Assembly: GCA_963764315.1 (NCBI GenBank)
Contig: CAVXSB010000009.1
Span: forward strand, 248,001-312,000
Length of the DNA stretch: 64,000 nucleotides
Reading direction: 5' to 3'
Source of the DNA: DATLWN01 sp963764315
GTDB taxonomy: Bacteria; Pseudomonadota; Zetaproteobacteria; Mariprofundales; Mariprofundaceae
This document shows, piece after piece, positions 35,245 through 44,058 of this stretch. Position 1 is the stretch's first letter. Every line of letters begins with the position of its first letter. The notes under the pieces were generated by a model that was not told the DNA's origin, made no database searches, and saw nothing but the letters and a program-made list of their open reading frames with translations. Made by a program: the position numbers and the translations under genes.

Positions 35245-36083
35245 CGCTTGCTCCTATCGCGCAGGATGAATCGGGTCGTGATGGTGACGATCAGCACCGA
35301 GGCGGTGATCAAAAAGGCCGCGCCCCATGCCTTGGCATGCCAGTCGTCGTAGGGCGACATGGCGTAATTGAACAGCGTCACCGTCAGGTTCGACATCGGT
35401 TGGTTCAGGGTGTTGCTCCAGTAGGGGCTGTTCAGGGCCGTGAACAGCAGCGGCGCCGTCTCGCCGGAGACGCGCGCCACCGCGAGCAGCACGCCGGTCA
35501 GGAGTCCCGCCGTGGCGGCGCGGAAGACCACACGCACCATGGTGTGCCAGTACGGGGCGCCGAGCGCCAGTGCTGCTTCGCGCATCTCGCTCGGGACCAG
35601 GCGCAGCATCTCCTCGGTGGTGCGGGTGACCACCGGCAGCATGATGATGGCCAGCGACACGCCCCCGGCCCAGCCCGAGAAATTGCCCATGGGCTTGACC
35701 ATGACCAGGTAGACGAACACGCCGATGACGATCGACGGGGCGCTGACCAGGATGTCCGATAGAAAGCGTACCGTATGCCCGAGATGCGTGTCCCGGCCGA
35801 ATTCGGACAGATAGGTGCCGGCCAGCACCCCGATCGGCACCGCGATCAGGGCAGCCAGGACCGTCATGATCAGGGTACCGACGATGGCGCTGGACAACCC
35901 GCCTTCATCGCTCCCGGGCGGGGACGGCAGCTGGGTGAAGAAGGCCCAGTTGATGGCGCCGATGCCTTTGATGGTCACATAGCCGAGAATCCACACCAGG
36001 AAGAACAGGCCGATGAACGCCGCCACGCCGGACATGATCATGACCGCCCGGTTCATCACCACGCGTCTTTGCACCAGGGTCAT
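35241..36083 (-). CDS. pstA: Phosphate ABC transporter permease
   Basis: 280 residues with six membrane helices and the MetI-like permease EAA loop (SEMREAALALGAPYWHTMVRVVFRAA). It forms the inner-membrane channel with PstC. It overlaps pstC by 4 bases and pstB by 4 bases. No N-terminal oddity. Confidence 0.95.
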   Translation of the reverse strand: MTLVQRRVVMNRAVMIMSGVAAFIGLFFLVWILGYVTIKGIGAINWAFFTQLPSPPGSDEGGLSSAIVGTLIMTVLAALIAVPIGVLAGTYLSEFGRDTHLGHTVRFLSDILVSAPSIVIGVFVYLVMVKPMGNFSGWAGGVSLAIIMLPVVTRTTEEMLRLVPSEMREAALALGAPYWHTMVRVVFRAATAGLLTGVLLAVARVSGETAPLLFTALNSPYWSNTLNQPMSNLTVTLFNYAMSPYDDWHAKAWGAAFLITASVLIVTITTRFILRDRSKR

Positions 36084-37144
36084 GAACGGCTCCTATCCGG
36101 GTTGCTGCGCTGCAGCCACCATTGCGCCAGGCCGAGGATGATGAAGGTGATCAGGAACAGCACCAGGCCGAGCTCGATCAGGGACGACATGTAGATGTCG
36201 GTGTCGGCCTCGGTGAACTCGTTGGCCAGGGTCGAGGCGATGGAGTTGCCCATCGCGAACAGGGACAGCGACATGTGATGCGAGTTGCCGATGACGAAGG
36301 TCACGGCCATGGTCTCGCCCAGGGCCCGGCCGAGGCCGAGGAAGATGGCGCCGGCGATGCCTTTGCGGCCGTACGGGAGCATGATGTTGCGCACCACCTC
36401 CAAGGTGGTGCTGCCGACGCCGTAGGCGGCTTCCTTCAGCGTCTTCGGCACCATGCGGAACACCTCGCGCGTCACCGAGGCGATGAACGGGATCACCATC
36501 AGGGCCAGCACGATGCCGGCGGTGAGGATGCCGATGCCCAGCGGCGGCCCCTTGAACAGCGGCAAAAAGCCGAAGTACTTCTGCAGCCACGGCTGCACAT
36601 AGCTGCTCATCAGCGGCGGCAGCACGAACATGCCCCACATGCCGTAGACGATGCTGGGGATGGCGGCCAACAGCTCGATGGCCACGGCCAGCGGCTGGCG
36701 CAGGAATTCCGGGGCGATCTCGACCAGGAACAGGGCGATGCCGATGCTGAGCGGAATGGCGATGACCAGGGCCACCGCCGTGGTCATCAGGGTGCCGACG
36801 ATGGCCGACAGGGCGCCGAAGTTCTCCTTCGGCGGGTTCCAGGCCGCGCTGGTCAGGAAGTCGAAGCCGAACTTGTGGATCGACGGCAGCGACTGCGTCC
36901 ACAGTACGACGAAGATGCCGCCCAGTAGCATGAGGATGCCGATGGCAAAGGTTTGGGTCAGACCCTTGAAGGCGCCGTCCATCCAGTTCGGAAAGCGTTT
37001 GTTCGATGACGAGCGCATACGCGTGATCAGTGTCCTTCCCTCTTCGGCGTGGCGCCGCAGAACCGTTGCGGATCCCCCAGCGATACTAGCCACGTCGTCC
37101 GCTTCCGTCCAAGTCTCGATGTGACGCGATTGCGAGTCTTGCAC
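36080..37144 (-). CDS. pstC: Phosphate ABC transporter permease
   Basis: Six-helix MetI-like permease with the EAA loop (MVPKTLKEAAYGVGSTTLEVVRNIMLPYGRKG). Two starts are possible. The ATG at 37018 gives 312 residues but has no nearby Shine-Dalgarno. The in-frame GTG at 37144 is preceded by AAGGAG at 5-base spacing and gives 354 residues with an N-terminal cytoplasmic extension (QDSQSRHIETWTEADDVAS...), and is preferred here. It follows pstS after a gap with two strong stem-loops. Confidence 0.93.
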   Translation of the reverse strand: MQDSQSRHIETWTEADDVASIAGGSATVLRRHAEEGRTLITRMRSSSNKRFPNWMDGAFKGLTQTFAIGILMLLGGIFVVLWTQSLPSIHKFGFDFLTSAAWNPPKENFGALSAIVGTLMTTAVALVIAIPLSIGIALFLVEIAPEFLRQPLAVAIELLAAIPSIVYGMWGMFVLPPLMSSYVQPWLQKYFGFLPLFKGPPLGIGILTAGIVLALMVIPFIASVTREVFRMVPKTLKEAAYGVGSTTLEVVRNIMLPYGRKGIAGAIFLGLGRALGETMAVTFVIGNSHHMSLSLFAMGNSIASTLANEFTEADTDIYMSSLIELGLVLFLITFIILGLAQWWLQRSNPDRSRS

Positions 37145-37225
37145 GGGAGCTCCTTGTCGAAGGATTTGGGTTCGCGCCGATGGGGGCGGGGGGGGCGCCG
37201 CCGCCGTGGCATAGATGGGACGTGT

Positions 37226-37289
37226 CCGCTTTTCGGAGGCGCCGCAGGGGCAGGACCTCCGAAAAGCGGGGCCGGGAAAACCCGGCCCC
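37226..37289 (-). terminator. Two tandem stem-loops between pstS and pstC
   Basis: GGGGCCGGG/CCCGGCCCC (9 bp, 37268-37276 with 37281-37289, A4/T4 loop) and CCGCTTTTCGGAGG/CCTCCGAAAAGCGG (14 bp, 37226-37239 with 37256-37269) lie directly after the pstS stop in transcription order. There is no T-run, so they are better read as transcript-stabilising or partial-attenuation hairpins, which would keep PstS more abundant than the permease. Confidence 0.7.
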
Positions 37290-37313
37290 GCCATCGTCAG
37301 CTTGCTCGGAGTC

Positions 37314-38363
37314 TTACTTCCAGAGGTGGTTGCCGCTGGCGTCCGTGATGTCGGCGCGCCAGGAGGCCTCGATGAGATCCACGACGCTCTGCGGGAGCGG
37401 CACGTAGTCGAGCTTCATGGCGGCCTTGGTGCCGTGGCGGAAGGACCAGATCAGGAACTTCAGTACTTCCTTGGTCTGCTTCGCATTGTCAGCCTTCTTG
37501 TGCACCAGGATGAAGCTGGCGCCGGTGATCGGCCAGGAGTGACGGCCCGGCTGGTTGGTCAGCACCATGTAGAAGCCAGGAGCGTGCTTCCAGTCGGCGC
37601 CGGCAGCGGCAGCCTGGAAGTTCTTGGCGGTCGGAGCCACGTAGTGGCCGTCCCGGTTCTTCATCAGCACATAGGCCATGTGGTTCTGCAGGGCGTAGGC
37701 GTACTCGACGTAGCCGATCGAGTTCGGAACCTTGTTCACGAACGCGGCCACGCCCTCGTTGCCCTTGCCGCCCATGCTGTTGGAGCCCGGCCATTCGACG
37801 GCCTTGTCGTTGCCGACCTTGCTGGCCCACTCGGCGCTGACCTTGGTCAGGTAGTTGGTGTAGATCCAGGTGGTGCCCGAACCGTCGGCGCGATGCACGG
37901 TGGCGATGTCGGCGTTCGGCAGGTGCAGGTGCGGGTTCAGACGCTTGATCTCAGCATCGTTCCACTTGGTGATCTTGCCCAGGTAGATGTCGGCCAGGGC
38001 CTTGCCGTCCAGCTTCAGCTTACCGGCCTTGATGCCATGGATGTTCACGACCGGCACCACACCGCCGACGATGTCGGGGAACTGTGCCAGATCCTGCTCT
38101 TGCAGCTGCTTCGCCGTCAGCGGAGCGTCGGAGGCGCCGAAGTCCACGGTCTTGGCCTCGATCTGCTTGATACCGCCGCCGGAACCGATGGACTGGTAGT
38201 TCAGCTTGACGCCGGTCTTCTTGTTATATGTATAGGCCCACTTGGAAAGGATGGGGGTCACGAACGTCGAACCTGCACCGGTGATGGCCGTATTGTCCGC
38301 CTGGGCGATGCCAGCGGACAGCATGAAGGCCATCGCGGTGAGGCTAAGCAACATCTTCTTCAT
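37314..38363 (-). CDS. pstS: Periplasmic phosphate-binding protein
   Basis: 349 residues with a signal peptide (MKKMLLSLTAMAFMLSAGIA, cleavage near AQA-DNT). Phosphate-site motifs are present: TGAGSTFVTPIL, SIGSGGGIKQI, DFGASDAPLT and VHRADGSGTTWIYTNYL. It delivers phosphate to PstCA. A strong AAAGGAGA precedes the ATG, and a Pho box lies about 140 bases upstream. First gene of the operon. Confidence 0.96.
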   Translation of the reverse strand: MKKMLLSLTAMAFMLSAGIAQADNTAITGAGSTFVTPILSKWAYTYNKKTGVKLNYQSIGSGGGIKQIEAKTVDFGASDAPLTAKQLQEQDLAQFPDIVGGVVPVVNIHGIKAGKLKLDGKALADIYLGKITKWNDAEIKRLNPHLHLPNADIATVHRADGSGTTWIYTNYLTKVSAEWASKVGNDKAVEWPGSNSMGGKGNEGVAAFVNKVPNSIGYVEYAYALQNHMAYVLMKNRDGHYVAPTAKNFQAAAAGADWKHAPGFYMVLTNQPGRHSWPITGASFILVHKKADNAKQTKEVLKFLIWSFRHGTKAAMKLDYVPLPQSVVDLIEASWRADITDASGNHLWK

Positions 38364-38498
38364 CTGTTTCGTCTCCTTTGCATTAAAAACGTCCTTACAG
38401 AGGGCGCGGGATCGGTCGGGTTCCCTCGCAAACTCGGGCCATTCGCCGTCGTTTCCCCTACCTTCCATAAGATAGCGCAGCCATGTTGGATGGGGCGT

Positions 38499-38516
38499 AT
38501 GACATCGTGATGACAT
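38499..38516 (-). promoter_or_regulatory. Pho box (PhoB-binding site) upstream of pstS
   Basis: On the minus strand two TGTCAT half-sites are separated by 5 bases (TGTCATCACGATGTCAT), the 11-bp direct-repeat spacing of the PhoB consensus CTGTCATAAATCTGTCAT. It is 136 bases upstream of the pstS start, so the operon should be induced by phosphate starvation. Confidence 0.85.
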
Positions 38517-38554
38517 GGCCGGAAGGGTTCATTTGGGTGTAAAAAATACGCGAG

Positions 38555-38740
38555 TCAGCGTAAGGAGAACACCATCAGCAGCCAGCCGCCGCCGGCACCG
38601 GCGGCGAGCAGGCAGGCCAGCGCCAGCACGCTGAAGGTCATGCCGGTTTCGCGGCGTCCGATCCTGAAGGCGCGGTAGGCGAACCAGGCACAGAATCCGC
38701 CAATCGGCACCGAGAGCAGCATGAACAGCAAGAACAGCAT
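38555..38740 (-). CDS. Small two-span membrane protein
   Basis: 61 residues: helix 1 MLFLLFMLLSVPIGGFCAWF, a short loop RAFRIGRRETG, and helix 2 MTFSVLALACLLAAGAGGGW. Between the pst promoter and the chemoreceptor gene; function unknown. Both ends fit but no family is recognised. Confidence 0.5.
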   Translation of the reverse strand: MLFLLFMLLSVPIGGFCAWFAYRAFRIGRRETGMTFSVLALACLLAAGAGGGWLLMVFSLR

Positions 38741-38777
38741 GGGGCAAGGCTAGGCCTGCCCCATGCGGGCGCAAGTC

Positions 38778-40610
38778 CTAGGCCGATGCCTCGGCCTTGG
38801 CGCCGCGCAGCCCGGCCAGGAATTCCTGGATGGTGGCGGTCAGGACCGTCGTCGAGGATTGCAGCGTCTGCGCCGCGTTCAGCATATTGCCGGCCGCATG
38901 CCCGGTCTCGCCGGTGGCCGTCGATACCTCGCTGATGCCGCCGCTGACTTCCAAGACGCTGGCATTGGCATGCTGCACGCTGGCCGAGATCTCGCGCGCG
39001 GCTTTGGCCTGTTCGTCGGCAGCCTCGTCGATGACGGCGTTGATCTGGCTGATGCGCTTGATGATGCCGGCAATGCCGTCGATGGCGGTGCTGCTTTGCC
39101 GGCTCTCGGTCTGGATCTCGCGGATCTGGCGGGCGATCTGATCGGTGGCTCCCGCCGTCTGCTCCGCCAATGCCTTGACCTCGCCGGCCACGACCGTGAA
39201 GCCACGCCCGGCCTCGCCGGCGCGTGCCGCCTCGATGGTGGCGTTCAGTGCCAGCAGATGCGTCTGGCCGGCGATATCGGAGATCAGCTGCACCACCTGG
39301 TTGATCTCGTTGCTCAGCTGGTTGAGTTTGCCCACGGTGGTGATGACGGTATCGGCCTGGCGCGCCGCCTCGTCGCTGATGCCCCTGGCCTCACGGATCT
39401 GGCGCGTAACCTCGGCGATGGAGGCGGACAGTTCTTCCGTCGCCGTCGCCACGGTGGCCACGTTGTGCGAGGCCTGCTCGGCGTTCATCGCCGCCGCCGT
39501 GGCCTGACGCGAGGATTGTTCGGTGCTCACGGCCACGGTCTGGGCATGGTTTCCGACATGCTGGGACACCCCGCCCAGGTTCTGCACCACGGCATCGATG
39601 CTGGTCTCGAAGCCCTGCGTCAGCTCCATATGCTGGGCGGCCTGGCGGTAGGAGTCGGCGACGTGGTCGAGGTTGGCGTTGATGCGTTCGGCCACCTGCC
39701 GCAGCTGGGTGTTCAGGCCGTCGGCGTCGATGCGCCGGCCCATGTCGCCATGGCTCATGGCATCGAGCGCCGCCACGGTCTCGCGCAGGAAGGATTCGGT
39801 GATGTCGCCGAGGCTGTTGATGGCGTAGGCCATGCGCCCGAGTTCGTCCTTGCACGGGATATGCTCGACGCGCCGCTCCATGCTGTTCGCCGTCCAGTCG
39901 CCGACGACGGCGAGGATGGGGCGGATGCGGCTGCGCAGCATGCGCCGGGCGCTGTAGCTGGCCAGCAGGCAGACGGCCAACACGATGCCGGCCATGATCC
40001 ACATGCGTTTCTCGGCGGCGGTGATGCGCGCCTCTACGCCATGCATGCGCTCGCTGATCGCCTGCTGCTGGATCTCGCGGAAGCCGGATAGGTCCTGCAT
40101 CAGGGTTTCCGACTGGTCGTTCAGCTGCGCCAGCATGATTTCCTTCAGCGGCGAGCCGCTGGGGGCCCTCAGTAACGAATCCTTGGCGGCGACGAAATGG
40201 GCGAAGTCGTCATCGATGGTGTGCATCTGCGCCAGCATCTTGCTGTCGTGGCGGCCGGTATACAGCGCCTTCAGTGCATCGGCCTGCTTCCGAAAGCGGC
40301 CGAAGAGATCCTTGGCCTCGTCGGCCTGCTCCTGGTTGTCGAGCAGCGTGGCGTCGACGAGGAAGGAGCGGGCCTGGGAGACGAAGGACAGCAGCTTCTG
40401 TCCGGTCATCAGCTCCGGCAGGTGTTGGCTGTTCACGATCATGGCGGCGTGGTGGATGTCGCGCGCGTCGCGCATCGTCCACACCGTCTGGCCGACGACG
40501 GTCAGCATGACCAGGCCGAAGAACAGCATGAGCACGCCGTTGATGGGGATGCTGGCCAGGGCCCGGAACGGGGCGAGCAGGCCGCGGATGATTCGATTCA
40601 TGGGTTTCAT
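38778..40610 (-). CDS. Methyl-accepting chemotaxis protein
   Basis: 610 residues. Membrane helices at about 23-42 and 210-229 bracket a periplasmic helical sensor (about 43-209) with no recognised ligand pocket. HAMP follows (RRMLRSRIRPILAVVGDWTAN...), then the signalling domain with the conserved hairpin tip (LISDIAGQTHLLALNATIEAARAGEAGRGFTVVAGEVKALAEQT). The hairpin tip has QTHLLALNA where most receptors have QTNLLALNA. No CheA/CheW genes are near. AGGAGGG precedes the ATG. The 331-base gap upstream is described separately. Confidence 0.9.
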   Translation of the reverse strand: MKPMNRIIRGLLAPFRALASIPINGVLMLFFGLVMLTVVGQTVWTMRDARDIHHAAMIVNSQHLPELMTGQKLLSFVSQARSFLVDATLLDNQEQADEAKDLFGRFRKQADALKALYTGRHDSKMLAQMHTIDDDFAHFVAAKDSLLRAPSGSPLKEIMLAQLNDQSETLMQDLSGFREIQQQAISERMHGVEARITAAEKRMWIMAGIVLAVCLLASYSARRMLRSRIRPILAVVGDWTANSMERRVEHIPCKDELGRMAYAINSLGDITESFLRETVAALDAMSHGDMGRRIDADGLNTQLRQVAERINANLDHVADSYRQAAQHMELTQGFETSIDAVVQNLGGVSQHVGNHAQTVAVSTEQSSRQATAAAMNAEQASHNVATVATATEELSASIAEVTRQIREARGISDEAARQADTVITTVGKLNQLSNEINQVVQLISDIAGQTHLLALNATIEAARAGEAGRGFTVVAGEVKALAEQTAGATDQIARQIREIQTESRQSSTAIDGIAGIIKRISQINAVIDEAADEQAKAAREISASVQHANASVLEVSGGISEVSTATGETGHAAGNMLNAAQTLQSSTTVLTATIQEFLAGLRGAKAEASA

Positions 40611-40941
40611 GGCAGTCCCTCCTGTCGACTGGCTGTCCATGCATCGGATGCATGGGTGCTGACATGCGCATGCTTTTTAAGCATGGGCACAGACGTGCGC
40701 ATGCCGATGCGAGGCAGACACTAATGCCGGTTCTGTGACGCCATGGTGACATCGGAGGAGACCCCCGGCCCTAATTCACCGCTAATAGATCGGGGTTAGC
40801 CTGCTCCGGACAGGTGCCGTTGCCTGGCAGGCGTCCGCAGTCATGCCCAGCATGGAATCGGAGCGGAAAAACCCGCCGATATCATGCCGTCCCGCAGTGG
40901 CGGCGCCGTTCGTCTTCCATGGAAAGGATAGGGAGTCCCAT
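40611..40941. other. Divergent promoter region between chemoreceptor and porin genes
   Basis: 331 bases with no gene. It holds a perfect 7-bp inverted repeat CATGCTT-TTT-AAGCATG at 40669-40685, within a series of GCATG words (40640-40710), about 60 bases upstream of the chemoreceptor start. It could be an operator. The right part (40740-40940) carries the 5' leader of the TorF-like gene. Confidence 0.45.
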
Positions 40942-41754
40942 ATGCGTAGCAGTCTGGCTTTATGTGTCGTGGCCGTGATCGGGCTGGTTCATGCCCCATC
41001 GGCCCGGGCAGAGCAGATCGAGGGCGAGCCCCCGATGCCGCAAACCCAGGAACTCAACATGAATGTGGGTCTGGCCACGCAGTATGTGTACCGGGGTCTG
41101 TCCCAGACCAACGGCTATCCGGCTGTGCAGGGGGGCATCGATTATGAATATAAGGAGTCGTTTTATGCCGGTGCCTGGCTTTCGAACACGAGCATCTATA
41201 ACGATGTGATGGCGGGCGCCAGTTCCAGCCTGGAGATCGATGCCTATACGGGATTCGAGGGCGAGGTCGCGAAGGGATGGGACTACGACCTGGGCCTGAT
41301 CCATTATGCATTCCCCGGACGCTTTCCCCAGCGGTCCCTGGATGCGGCGGGCCTGGTCCGGCCGGACTCCACCGAGGCCTACGCGTCGCTCGGCTATCAG
41401 GGCGTGAAGCTCAAGTGGTCGCATGCATTGGGCACGCTGTTCGGCATCCCGAACAGCGGTGGTACGGATTATCTGGAGGCCGATGGCGATTTCCCCCTGC
41501 CGATGGCGGGCCTCCATCTGGCGCTTCATGCCGGCCGGCAGATTTTCCGGGGCGCTTCTCCGTCGGGGGTGTCTAATGACAGCCTGTATTCGTATTCGGA
41601 TTACCGGATCGGGGTCAACCGGAAGTTTGCGAAGAAGTATATCGTGTCGGTCGCAGTCACCGCGTCGTCGGCGAATGCGTCGGTGTATACAAACGTGTTC
41701 GGGAACAATATCGGCACGACTCATGTCGTGGCCTCGGTGTATACCGAGTTCTAA
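40942..41754 (+). CDS. TorF-family putative porin (TIGR02001)
   Basis: 270 residues with a signal peptide (MRSSLALCVVAVIGLVHAPS, cleavage near ARA-EQI). NVGLATQYVYRGLSQTNGYPAVQGGIDYEY is the diagnostic block of the TIGR02001/TorF outer-membrane family. Repeated amphipathic strands follow and the protein ends in Phe (VYTEF). Substrate unknown. AGGGAG lies upstream of the ATG. Ends at a bidirectional terminator shared with the tRNA-fMet gene. Confidence 0.85.
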   Translation: MRSSLALCVVAVIGLVHAPSARAEQIEGEPPMPQTQELNMNVGLATQYVYRGLSQTNGYPAVQGGIDYEYKESFYAGAWLSNTSIYNDVMAGASSSLEIDAYTGFEGEVAKGWDYDLGLIHYAFPGRFPQRSLDAAGLVRPDSTEAYASLGYQGVKLKWSHALGTLFGIPNSGGTDYLEADGDFPLPMAGLHLALHAGRQIFRGASPSGVSNDSLYSYSDYRIGVNRKFAKKYIVSVAVTASSANASVYTNVFGNNIGTTHVVASVYTEF

Positions 41755-41795
41755 ATCCATGGCCTGGCCGGTGCCGCACGATGCCCGGAAACGCG

Positions 41796-41824
41796 AAAGG
41801 GCCCGCATTGCTGCGGGCCCTTTT
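41796..41824. terminator. Bidirectional intrinsic terminator
   Basis: AAAGGGCCCGCA-TTGC-TGCGGGCCCTTTT: 9-bp GC stem, T4 on the plus strand and A3 mirrored on the other, between the porin gene (plus) and tRNA-fMet (minus). Confidence 0.85.
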
Positions 41825-41829
41825 CGATT

Positions 41830-41904
<75 letters not shown>

Positions 41905-41956
41905 TCAGAGGAGGCCGAACTATAGCGGCCAGTCGGGGGGTGTCAACCTGAGAGCC

Positions 41957-42646
41957 TTATTGCATGGCCTCGGCCAGGGTCTCCAGGGCCGGCATGTCGA
42001 TGCGCACGAGGCTGCGCCCCTGCACCGGGATGATGATGCCCTCCTTCTTCAGGGTGCTGATGGCCCGCGAGATGGTCTCGCGGCTGGTGGACAGTTGGTC
42101 GGCGATCAGCTGGTGGGTGGGCATGCGCACCTCGGAAAACGTGCCTGTATCGTCCTCGACGCCGTGCTTCAGGCACAGGTCCAGGATGTAGTTGTACAGG
42201 CGGTGCGGCACGTCCATGGTGCTGATGCGCTCCAGCACCTGGGTCGTGCGCCTGAGGCGCGATACCAGCTCCTCCAGCAGACCCAGGGCGATCGACGGCT
42301 GGTTCTGCAGCAGGCGTTCGAAATCCGGGCGCCGGATCTGCGCCAGCGTCGAGTCCTCCGTCGTCGTCACCGTGGCCGAGCGCGGCTGGCGGTCGAGCAG
42401 GGCCATTTCGCCGAACACGCCGCCGGCGCTCAGCAAGGAGAGCACCACCTCCTTGCCCTCGGCGGTATAGGAGGAGATCTTCACGGCGCCCTTGACGATG
42501 ATGAACAGCGAGTCGCCGACATCCCCTTCCTGCACGACGATGGACTTGCGCGACACGTTGCGCGTGGAGACCAGGGCGGCGACCGCCTCGAGCTCGCGCT
42601 CCTCCAGCTCCGAGAACAGCGGGATGCGGCGGATGATGTTAAGCAT
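41957..42646 (-). CDS. Crp/Fnr-family transcriptional regulator
   Basis: 229 residues. An N-terminal cNMP-like beta barrel (IPLFSELEERELEAVAALV, VVQEGDVGDSLFIIVKGAVKIS, SAGGVFGEMALLDRQPRSATV), a dimerisation helix, and a C-terminal winged helix with recognition helix STSRETISRAISTL. None of the four FNR iron-sulfur cysteines is present. The RExxSR recognition residues are CRP-like. It could regulate the respiratory genes, but that is only inference. The DUF190 gene upstream overlaps its start. Confidence 0.88.
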   Translation of the reverse strand: MLNIIRRIPLFSELEERELEAVAALVSTRNVSRKSIVVQEGDVGDSLFIIVKGAVKISSYTAEGKEVVLSLLSAGGVFGEMALLDRQPRSATVTTTEDSTLAQIRRPDFERLLQNQPSIALGLLEELVSRLRRTTQVLERISTMDVPHRLYNYILDLCLKHGVEDDTGTFSEVRMPTHQLIADQLSTSRETISRAISTLKKEGIIIPVQGRSLVRIDMPALETLAEAMQ

Positions 42647-42953
42647 GGTTATCCTCCAGGGGGCCCTTCATCAGCGATACCGGCCAGACGGCGACGAGGT
42701 GGCCGTCCAGGTGCAGGCGCATGCGCTCCAGGGCATGGTCGATGCGCGACTCCGTGTCGATGGCCTCGACGAGCAGCGGCAGGTCGCTGGACAGCGCCAG
42801 GAAGGCGGTGGAATGCACGCCGTGCGCGCCCAGCCCCTCGGTGGCGCGCAGCACCGAAACCCCACGCAGGCCGGCCTCGCGGCACAGCGTCAGGATGGCC
42901 TCCATCGCCGGCTTGCCGTCGATGCGGTCCGATTCGGACAGGTATATGCGCAT
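42639..42953 (-). CDS. DUF190 (PII-like fold) protein
   Basis: 104 residues starting MRIYLSESDRIDGKPAMEAI with the DUF190 blocks LTLCREAGLRGVSVLRATEGLGAHG and RIDHALERMRLHLDGHLVAVWPV. DUF190 proteins adopt a PII-like ferredoxin fold and often lie next to fluoride exporters (crcB); none is seen here. An in-frame ATG at 42971 is an alternative start. It overlaps the Crp/Fnr regulator gene. Confidence 0.8.
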   Translation of the reverse strand: MRIYLSESDRIDGKPAMEAILTLCREAGLRGVSVLRATEGLGAHGVHSTAFLALSSDLPLLVEAIDTESRIDHALERMRLHLDGHLVAVWPVSLMKGPLEDNHA

Positions 42954-42996
42954 GCATCGTCCTGGAATCATGATCCCTCCCTCCCTATGGGCGATC

Positions 42997-43083
42997 TGGT
43001 ACCGGGAGCGGGACTCGAACCCGCACAGGCGCAAGCCCGAGGGATTTTAAGTCCCTTGCGTCTACCAATTCCGCCATCCCGGC
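42997..43083 (-). tRNA. tRNA-Leu (TAA)
   Basis: 87 nt with encoded CCA and a long variable arm. The sequence GCCGGGATGGCGGAATTGG...AAGGGACTTAAAATCCCTCGG gives anticodon TAA; T-arm GCGGGTTCGAGTCCCGC is intact. Confidence 0.95.
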
Positions 43084-43137
43084 ACAATGGATGAATCATG
43101 CCAAGGAATGGTGGGCGAGCAAGCGCCGCACGCAGGG

Positions 43138-43999
43138 TCAGGCATCGGCCAGCGCGATCGAGGCGTCGGCCAGCAGCGGCAGGCAGGCATCGACGACGAT
43201 GGCATCGTAGCGGATGCCGCGCTGTTCCTTGAGCTCGGCGGCGATGGCCTCGCGGTCGTGGGCCGGACGGTGAGGGCGGTGGGAGGCCATGGCGGTGACG
43301 ACATCGGCGACAGCCAGGATGCGCGCCGTCGAGCGCGATGCCTTCCCCCCTGATGCGCCGCGGATAACCGGATCCGTCGAGCCGCTCGTGATGCTGCAGC
43401 ACGATCTCGGGCGCCGGTGCCGGCACCCCGGCCTGGTTCATCATCTCATAGGCGATATGGACATGGGTCTGGACCAGCGCCCGCTCCGGGGGGCTGAGCG
43501 GGCCGGGCCTGTTGAGGATTTCCGTGGGGATACCGGTGTTGCCGATGTCATGCAGCCTTGCCGCCAGCACCAGGGTGGCGAGTTCCTCCTGTGCCAGCGC
43601 CAACGCCTGCCCGAGTTGGGCGGAGAACTCGACGGTGCGGTTCGTGTGCCAGGAGGTGAAGGGATCGCGCAGTTTCATCATGGCGGTGATGGCGTCCGCC
43701 AAGGCCTCGGTCATATGCGTTTCCCGGGCAGCGGCGGCACGCAGCCGGTTCTCCCAGCGACGTAGCATGATGTACAGTAATGCCGACATGACGATGGTAT
43801 AGGTCAGCCCCTTGGATATCTGGATGGCGGTGAGGAAGGGCAGACGGGCCGCCAGCCGATCGATCAGGGTGTCGCTGAACACGACCCAGGCGGTGCTGGC
43901 GATGAGGAAATATGCGCTGATGCGAATGGCGAGATGCCCGCGTCTGAGCAGCAGCGGTGTCGAGTTGGTCGGCTTGTGCCGGGATTTGGCGGGCTCCAT
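43138..43999 (-). pseudogene. Membrane HD-GYP-type phosphohydrolase with a single-base frameshift
   Basis: Start at ATG 43999 (MEPAKSRHKPTNSTPLLLRR; 44032 or TTG 44038 are alternatives). Two membrane helices (about 20-38 and 53-70) precede an HD domain: LRDPFTSWHTNRTVEFS, AARLHDIGNTGIPTEILNRPGPL (the HD pair) and LQHHERLDGSGYPRRIRGEGI, as in cyclic-di-GMP phosphodiesterases. The frame breaks near 43328 after IALD; DARILAVADVVTAM...SIALADA and the stop at 43138-43140 continue in another frame. The length of 862 bases is one more than 287 codons. Confidence 0.8.
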
Positions 44000-44058
44000 G
44001 TTGGGACGAATGTAGACCAGCAGGGCAGGCATCGCCAATGCGCGTGCGAAGGTGGGTC

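Noticed and set aside
41957..42646. FNR oxygen sensor
   Set aside because: The protein lacks the N-terminal cysteine cluster and has CRP-like recognition residues, so it is listed only as a Crp/Fnr-family regulator.
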